From: Sphingomonas sp. PAMC 26605
GTDB taxonomy: Bacteria; Pseudomonadota; Alphaproteobacteria; Sphingomonadales; Sphingomonadaceae
Reading direction: 5' to 3'
Assembly (NCBI RefSeq): GCF_000241485.1
Contig: NZ_JH584241.1
Span: 1,601,110-1,665,109, forward strand
DNA length: 64,000 nt
In this document: one piece after another, positions 62,281 to 64,000 of the stretch
Numbering within the stretch: position 1 is the first letter of the stretch
Layout of the letters: every line of letters begins with the position of its first letter
Notes under the pieces: generated by a model
Seen by the model: only the letters and a program-made list of their open reading frames with translations
Told to the model about the DNA's origin: nothing
Database searches by the model: none
Made by a program: the position numbers and the translations under genes

Positions 62281-63717
62281 ATGGTCCAAGTTTACCGATC
62301 GGAGAGCGTATTGAGTAGCAAGATCGTGACACCGCTCAGGTCCGCCATCAGTTATGGCATCGGGGAAGGACCGAATTCTCTGGTAACCAACGGGGTCAGC
62401 ACGTTCGGCCTGCTATATTATACCGAGATCCTCCATATTTCGCCGGCGATTGCCGGCAGCGCCTTGTCGCTTTCCATTTTCTGGGAGGCCTTCACCGAAC
62501 CGGTGATGGGGTATGTGAGCGACCAGACCCGATCACGCTTCGGTTCGCGCTTGCCGTGGATCGTGGTCGGGGGAGGCCTCATCGCCCTGGCGATGTATCT
62601 GTTCTGGCACATCCCTTCGCGCTTCACGGGCAACTCGACGGCGATCATCGTCTATCTGATCGCGGTGAACATCGCATTGCGCACCGGGTTGACGATGTAT
62701 TTCATCCCCTATTTGGCATTGGGGTTTGAACTGAGCCCCAGTTACGATGGACGCTCTCGATTGCAAAGCTTTCGCTGGGTGTTCAACATGCTGGCCAATT
62801 TCCTGGGGCCTGCGCTTGCATGGAGCATTTTCTTCCGCGGGCACACCAGTGCGACAGGTGTCAGGGTGGACGGCACAGCGGTTGCTGAAAACTACGCGGC
62901 AATGAGCAGCGCGTTCGCGATCGCCATTCTGGTCATGATCGCGCTGCTGGCGCTCAGCACTTACCGGGACGGTCGATTTGCCGCGCAGCCCAAGCCCGAG
63001 CGGAAAGCTCGCCTGTGGAGCGAATTCGGGCAGGCCTTGCAGGATCGCAACATGCGCTGGCTGCTCGGCTTTGCTTTGCTTGTCCAGATTGCGTTGATGA
63101 CGGTCGTGGCGCTGCAGACCTATGCCTATATTTTCGTCATGGATCTCGACAGCTGGCAACGATCGCTCGCGAATGGCGCGACGATGGTCGGCATGGCTAG
63201 CGGCGCTTTCGCGTCGACCTATCTCTGTCGCTGGCTCGACAAGAAACCGGTGGTGATGATCGGCGTCGTTGGGGGGATCATGTCGCATGCGCTGTTCGGC
63301 ATTCTGTATCTGACGGGTGTGATCCACAGCGGCACGACGACGGGTTTCGTCACGTTCGTGCTGCTGCATGGGGGGTATTGGATGGGGTCGGGGTTCATCT
63401 TCCCGGTCGTCACCGCGATGATCGGCGACAGCGCCGAATTGCGCAGCGCGCGATCGCCTGGTCGGCACGAGGGGGTCTATTCCGCCGCGCTCAGCCTCAG
63501 CATGCGGATCGCCTTCGCGATCGGGCTGTTGGTGGGCGGCTGGTTGCTGTCCAACGTCGGCTTCCAGCCGGGCGCCGCCGTTCAGATGAGCGTGGAGGCC
63601 AAGCGTCAGCTGGCGGTCCTGCTCTTCTTCGTGACGCCAGCGATCGCGCTGCTCGGGCTTCCGGCGTTGCTGCGCCATCCCGTCAACCGGCAATCTTTCG
63701 AGGCGTCGACATGTTAG
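62281..63717 (+). CDS. GPH-family sugar:cation symporter (MelB-like MFS)
   Basis: The 478-residue protein has 12 membrane helices. The helix 1-2 region SLSIFWEAFTEPVMGYVSDQ followed by TRSRFGSRLPWIV is the diagnostic Asp/Arg loop of glycoside-pentoside-hexuronide symporters. It imports a sugar or small saccharide with protons or sodium. ATG 62281 has no good ribosome-binding site; TTG 62311 in the same frame has GGAG six bases upstream and may be the true start. Its end overlaps the next gene by seven bases. Confidence 0.88.
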   Translation: MVQVYRSESVLSSKIVTPLRSAISYGIGEGPNSLVTNGVSTFGLLYYTEILHISPAIAGSALSLSIFWEAFTEPVMGYVSDQTRSRFGSRLPWIVVGGGLIALAMYLFWHIPSRFTGNSTAIIVYLIAVNIALRTGLTMYFIPYLALGFELSPSYDGRSRLQSFRWVFNMLANFLGPALAWSIFFRGHTSATGVRVDGTAVAENYAAMSSAFAIAILVMIALLALSTYRDGRFAAQPKPERKARLWSEFGQALQDRNMRWLLGFALLVQIALMTVVALQTYAYIFVMDLDSWQRSLANGATMVGMASGAFASTYLCRWLDKKPVVMIGVVGGIMSHALFGILYLTGVIHSGTTTGFVTFVLLHGGYWMGSGFIFPVVTAMIGDSAELRSARSPGRHEGVYSAALSLSMRIAFAIGLLVGGWLLSNVGFQPGAAVQMSVEAKRQLAVLLFFVTPAIALLGLPALLRHPVNRQSFEASTC

Positions 63718-64000
63718 GCAAAGGACTATCGACAGGCGCGTGGATCGCGGCAATTTTCGGCATGTTCCTGGCCAGCGGCCAAGCGGCGCGGGCGGAGGAC
63801 CGGGTTGCGACTTGGCATTCCTATGAAATCACGCTGACCGCTGCAAAGTCCTACGCCAACCCCTACAAGGAGGTCGCCGTTTCGGCGGTGTTCACCGGGC
63901 CGGCGGGCGAACGAATGGTCATGCCGGGATTTTGGGACGGCGGACATGTGTGGCGTATCCGCTTCGCCCCGCCCACGCCCGGTCGGTGGCGCTATGGGAC
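63711..64000 (+). CDS. DUF5060-domain glycosidase, N-terminal part only
   Basis: ATG 63711 lies inside the end of the symporter gene. The 96 visible residues show a signal peptide (AAIFGMFLASGQAARAE) and the DUF5060 beta-sandwich start: WHSYEITLTAAKSYANPYKE, then GFWDGGHVWRIRFAPPTPGR. In full-length proteins this module precedes a glycoside hydrolase TIM barrel of the DUF4038/cellulase-like type. It belongs to the same operon as the symporter. The remainder is beyond the window. Confidence 0.82.
   Translation, partial: MLGKGLSTGAWIAAIFGMFLASGQAARAEDRVATWHSYEITLTAAKSYANPYKEVAVSAVFTGPAGERMVMPGFWDGGHVWRIRFAPPTPGRWRYG

Overview
The window is GC-rich, gene-dense DNA that looks like a sphingomonad (Sphingomonas-type alphaproteobacterium). 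The reasons are three large TonB-dependent receptors placed beside serine hydrolases, peptidases and sugar enzymes, a FixL/FixJ-type sensor pair, and a complete-looking non-phosphorylative L-rhamnose gene set of the kind described from Sphingomonas. No rRNA, tRNA, CRISPR array or replication origin was seen. Species cannot be named from the sequence alone.

Layout. 1-1034: right part of an IS3-family insertion sequence (minus strand) that has landed on the 5' end of a small gene. 1035-3742: two hypothetical genes and an MFS transporter. 3916-16496: an XRE-cupin regulator divergent from a tightly coupled eight-gene operon (two serine hydrolases, an enolase-family epimerase/racemase like DgcA, a POT peptide transporter, a TonB receptor, a DUF1611/DgcN-like protein, a YkvI-type permease and an M19 dipeptidase). 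I read this as a system for scavenging D-glutamate-containing peptides, probably from peptidoglycan. 16498-17008: relics of a group II intron maturase and of a truncated SDR gene. 17101-24895: TetR, MFS, carboxylesterase, acyl-CoA ligase and TonB receptor, which look like uptake and activation of an ester or acid.

25105-32443 is a low-density, decayed stretch: a frameshifted HxlR regulator, a porin, several small hypothetical genes, lysA, a corA fragment lacking its N-terminal half, and a minus-strand run of tiny genes joined by ATGA overlaps. 32444-39145 is a TetR-controlled RND efflux system (adaptor, pump, outer-membrane factor with an unusual Gly/Thr-repeat loop). 39146-40190 holds very small ORFs and a fragment of a D-cysteine desulfhydrase-type gene. 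40449-45821 is a LuxR-type regulator and a minimal archaic chaperone-usher pilus operon (SCPU subunit, chaperone, usher, tip) with a strong attenuator-like hairpin after the first subunit gene, followed by a FixLJ-like two-component system (45863-48419).

48641-64000 is an L-rhamnose utilisation region. RhmD dehydratase, a FAH-family diketo acid hydrolase and an SDR dehydrogenase lie on the minus strand, divergent from IclR, L-rhamnose dehydrogenase and LldD. These are followed by a GH2 glycosidase, an AraC regulator, rhamnose mutarotase, a GH99-like/WbsX protein, a large TonB receptor, a GPH-type sugar symporter and the start of a DUF5060 glycosidase. Together they suggest capture of a rhamnose-containing glycan, release of L-rhamnose, and its conversion to pyruvate plus L-lactate, with LldD turning lactate into a second pyruvate. 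The L-rhamnono-lactonase is not in the window.
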